64,000 nt of DNA, taken from contig NZ_CP065424.1 of assembly GCF_017809215.1 (NCBI RefSeq), positions 2,574,001 through 2,638,000 of the forward strand. The letters are read 5' to 3'. The position numbers were made by a program, and so were the translations under genes. Shown here piece after piece: positions 61,557 through 64,000 of the stretch. Source of the DNA: Heyndrickxia oleronia (GTDB lineage Bacteria > Bacillota > Bacilli > Bacillales > Bacillaceae_C). Position 1 is the stretch's first letter. Each line of letters starts with the position of its first letter. The notes beneath the pieces are model-generated. The model ran no database searches. It was not told the origin of the DNA and saw only the letters and a program-made list of their open reading frames with translations.

Positions 61557-61587
61557 GAGCAGTCTGCTAAAATAGATCAGACTGCTC
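61557..61587 (+). terminator. Hairpin after the small membrane protein gene
   Basis: GAGCAGTCTG and CAGACTGCTC form a perfect 10-bp stem with an 11-nt loop. The T-run after it is poor on the plus strand, so efficiency is uncertain. Confidence 0.6.
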
Positions 61588-61669
61588 CCAAGTGTTTAAA
61601 TTCTTTACCTTATTTTTGTTGTATGAGTAAACCCTCAGTGAATTTTTGTGCTCAAACTTGAATGTTGAC

Positions 61670-61913
61670 ACACATTTTCTTCAACATTCCCGGTTTATGT
61701 GTTTCAATCTCTGTTCTTGAGATACATTTTCAACGATATTCCCGGTTTGTGTGTTTCAATCTTTATTCTTGAAACACATTTTCAACGACATTCGCGGTTT
61801 ATCTGTTTCCAACCCTATTCTTGAGACACATTTTCTTCAATATTCACGATTTATCTGTTTCCAACCACCATCCCTAAGACGCATTTTACCCAATTTTCTT
61901 GATTAACCTGTCA
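61670..61913. repeat. Degenerate 52-bp tandem repeat (four units plus a partial fifth)
   Basis: Units start at 61670, 61722, 61774 and 61826, with a degraded fifth at 61879. Each holds ACACATTTTC, then ATTCCCGGTTTATGTGTTTC and TTCTTGAGA in the same order. The period is 52 bp, not divisible by three, so it is not coding. The last unit runs into the 3' end of the MFS gene. Confidence 0.9.
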
Positions 61914-63123
61914 TTTTTTTATTTTCCTCAAATAAGACTGCTTTTGAAGGGATAAAAATAGTAAGTAATAGTATCACTGCTAATACAGTTCCAATAATGG
62001 AGAAAATTAAACAAACTAATTGAAGTGTATACCATTCAGCAAATAAGCCTAATAGTAGGGTTAATCCAATTTGTACAACACCTTGAAACATATCGGCTAT
62101 ACTACTAAATCTCCCCATAATTTCTATTGGTACATTATTTTGGAAAAAAGTAGCATACCCTGCATTAGCGAACGCCATAAAAAAGCCCAAAAATATAAAG
62201 GCTAATGTAGCAGTCAGAAAATTATATGATGAATAAAACCCGACATAACCTACCGAGGTAAGAAGCATCCCCACACCTAAATAGAGTTTGAGTTGTAATT
62301 TTTTGGCTAATATAGCCGCAACTGCTGCACCTGTTAATGAACCAATTCCGGTTATACTGACAATTATTCCATAATCTCGATCAGATAATTTTATATTTTG
62401 TTTAATAAAAGTTACCTCTTGTGAGTCTAATGAAAAACCTATGAGTAAGGCAAGCTGGAATAACAGATATATAATAATAAAATTCCTCGCTTTCAGTGCA
62501 AAATTTTTAACAATTATCCAATCTTTCATGATCATTTTCCAATGGATTTGTAGCTGTGAGTTATTCGATTTCTCATCTACATTCGGGAGAAGATAGATAA
62601 AAAAGGCACAAACTAAAAAAGTAACTGCATTTATAATGATGCAAAGTTCCGTTCCAACATGCATGATAAGAATTCCGGCAATTGCTGGACCAAGTAGAAA
62701 TGCACCTGAATTCGTCATACTCATGATTGAATTAAATCTCTTTCGATTGTCTCTAGGTATTAGCTTTGTTATATATACAGATGAACTTGGACCAAAAAAT
62801 GAACCGACAATATTAATCATTAATAGAATTGTATAAATGATCCATAAGGAACCGATAAAAGGAATACAAAAGACGAGAACTCCTCTTATTAAATCAATTG
62901 CAATCATTAAATATCTTTTATTTACGCGATCAATTACACTGCCAGCCCAAGTATTTGTTAGTAGTACAGCAATTGGTCGAATGATATACAGACCCGCTAC
63001 TGCAGCTGCAGAACCAGTAAGTTCTAAAATAGAAAGGTTTAAAGCAATTAAATAGATCCAATTTCCTAAATAAGATATACCGATTCCAGAGAGTAACAGA
63101 ATCGGTTTTTTCCAAATGTTCAT
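61903..63123 (-). CDS. MFS transporter, drug/peptide-efflux type (MFS_3-like)
   Basis: This 406-aa protein has 12 predicted helices and the pattern VLLTNTWAGSVIDRVNKRYL near residue 48 as in enterobactin-exporter/macrolide-efflux-type MFS proteins. GPSSSVYITKLIPRDNRKRF near 111-130 is also typical of that group. The substrate is unknown. I chose the ATG at 63123 because AAGGGG lies 5 bp upstream; the longer frame spans the ribosome site. It starts 33 bp after the unrecognised gene at 63157, so the two are likely cotranscribed. Confidence 0.86.
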   Translation of the reverse strand: MNIWKKPILLLSGIGISYLGNWIYLIALNLSILELTGSAAAVAGLYIIRPIAVLLTNTWAGSVIDRVNKRYLMIAIDLIRGVLVFCIPFIGSLWIIYTILLMINIVGSFFGPSSSVYITKLIPRDNRKRFNSIMSMTNSGAFLLGPAIAGILIMHVGTELCIIINAVTFLVCAFFIYLLPNVDEKSNNSQLQIHWKMIMKDWIIVKNFALKARNFIIIYLLFQLALLIGFSLDSQEVTFIKQNIKLSDRDYGIIVSITGIGSLTGAAVAAILAKKLQLKLYLGVGMLLTSVGYVGFYSSYNFLTATLAFIFLGFFMAFANAGYATFFQNNVPIEIMGRFSSIADMFQGVVQIGLTLLLGLFAEWYTLQLVCLIFSIIGTVLAVILLLTIFIPSKAVLFEENKKMTG

Positions 63124-63156
63124 TTTTTCCCCTTTTCCATGTGACATTCTAACCAA

Positions 63157-64000
63157 CTAATCCTTTACTCTTAAAAAATATCCATCTTTATTTTTCGTAT
63201 TTTCACCCTTGATTTTTCCTACTCCATCAATTAATAAACAATCTTTCATGGATATAGGTTCTTGATTCAAAATTATTTGAAGCTGATGTATATTTCGCCA
63301 ATTATGATTAAAGTAGGTTATAACAGGATATTGAAAAAGATATTCCTCATTATTGATGATTAATTTTATAAAATTTCGATGCAAAACTTTTTTACCACTT
63401 AATACGATATTCATTGGATCAAAAGCATTTACTTTCATGGACCCTTCAATCAATAGATGGTAACCAGGTTTATGAATGAATTGACCAAATTCCTGTTCTC
63501 TTTGATCGTTCACAAATTCAATCATCTCATCCGTTTCTTTACTAATCTCTACCTTGATATAATGATTGTTCTCTAATTGAATCATCCTACTAAAAAATTC
63601 ATATAAAGAGAGGTTAGATTGAAAATAGCTTTTATACCATCCAGGTGATAGTTTGTCTAGTAGTAAGCAGATGAACATCCCTGAACTATAACAACCTCTT
63701 CTAATATTTAAGCAGGATTCTGTTTGATCAATCAGCATTTTTCCATACTTTTGTAAATGATCAGAATCCGATTGCCGTGATTTATCACAATAAGCCTTCC
63801 ATTCAACATACCATGCTGGACCTTCAATCGTTTCAACTAATGTCTCGTAGTGAAAATATTCCCCTATTAGCTCTTTTCTTTTTTCTCTAATAGAGAAAAA
63901 TTGAATGATCTCTTCCGCTTGATTTGAAAGAACCGCTCGATAAAGTGAAATCCTTTCTCGATTTCTTAATTCAATATTTTCCCTCGTTAACGGATATGTA
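63157..64000 (-). CDS. Unrecognised protein, 5' part outside the window
   Basis: The frame is open to the window edge: upstream of an internal ATG at 63738 it continues in phase as ELRNRERISLYRAVLSNQAE, then GEYFHYETLVETIEGPAWYV. The gene is therefore cut and the ATG at 63738 is not the start. The visible 280 residues contain no motif I can name. HYETLVETIEGPAWYVEWKA resembles the region after the zinc site in some uncharacterised metallopeptidases, but the HExxH part would lie outside. It directly precedes an exporter-like MFS gene. Confidence 0.7.
   Translation of the reverse strand, partial: TYPLTRENIELRNRERISLYRAVLSNQAEEIIQFFSIREKRKELIGEYFHYETLVETIEGPAWYVEWKAYCDKSRQSDSDHLQKYGKMLIDQTESCLNIRRGCYSSGMFICLLLDKLSPGWYKSYFQSNLSLYEFFSRMIQLENNHYIKVEISKETDEMIEFVNDQREQEFGQFIHKPGYHLLIEGSMKVNAFDPMNIVLSGKKVLHRNFIKLIINNEEYLFQYPVITYFNHNWRNIHQLQIILNQEPISMKDCLLIDGVGKIKGENTKNKDGYFLRVKD

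Noticed and set aside
61670..61913. CRISPR array
   Set aside because: The repeats are directly adjacent with a 52-bp period and there are no unique spacers or cas genes.

Overview
The window looks like chromosome from a low-GC, endospore-forming Bacillaceae bacterium. The evidence is AGGAGG-type ribosome sites, a SinR-family regulator, a YwqC/D/E-type tyrosine-kinase module, Bacillus-style CutC, TmrB-like and SipS-like proteins, and a germinant-receptor operon with a sigma-G-like promoter. No rRNA, tRNA or CRISPR array was seen. I do not assign a species.

Region 1 (1-11680, minus strand) is one long exopolysaccharide/capsule operon. In transcription order it holds epsC/capD-like dehydratase, galU, galE, a SinR-like regulator, an SGNH-like protein, ywqC, ywqD, ywqE, a GT4 glycosyltransferase and capE-capF-capG, which makes UDP-N-acetyl-L-fucosamine. 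The leader carries a TTGACA-N17-TATAAT promoter whose spacer is filled by the palindrome GTTCTTTATAAAGAAC, that is, two back-to-back SinR boxes. Further boxes and a structured RNA candidate lie just before epsC. The glycosyltransferase appears frameshifted near its C-terminus by one extra base in a homopolymer.

Region 2 (11683-26890) is mixed housekeeping: an amidase, a DJ-1/PfpI protein, an acetyltransferase, an MFS transporter, an FAD oxidoreductase, a sodium symporter, signal peptidase I, a PadR-controlled membrane operon ending in a fatty-acid desaturase, threonine dehydratase, a P-loop kinase-like protein, cysteine synthase and a GIY-YIG protein. Region 3 (27143-32852) is a ribose operon, rbsRKDACB, with a cre-like site over its predicted start point.

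Region 4 (33120-56833, minus strand) is a reductive pyrimidine degradation locus. PreT/PreA reduce uracil or thymine, a dihydropyrimidinase opens the ring, a nitrilase-type and/or an M20-type amidohydrolase releases the beta-amino acid, and an aminotransferase plus a CoA-acylating semialdehyde dehydrogenase finish the route. An NCS1 permease and a PucR-type regulator are also present. The operon is split between preA and the dihydropyrimidinase gene by a 9856-bp Tn3-family transposon (43291-53146). The transposon has 38-bp inverted repeats and a perfect 5-bp target duplication (TTTTA). It carries tnpR, tnpA, a decayed IS110-type element and, as cargo, a complete gerA-type spore germinant receptor operon. 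A mobile germination receptor is the most notable feature of the window.

Region 5 (56834-64000) holds a decayed gene, cutC, a TmrB-like ATPase, a HIT protein, an alpha/beta hydrolase, a methyltransferase, a small membrane protein, a 52-bp tandem repeat, an MFS exporter and an unrecognised gene cut by the window end. A degenerate dispersed intergenic repeat of about 110-190 bp recurs at four or more places between 14.4 and 34.5 kb.
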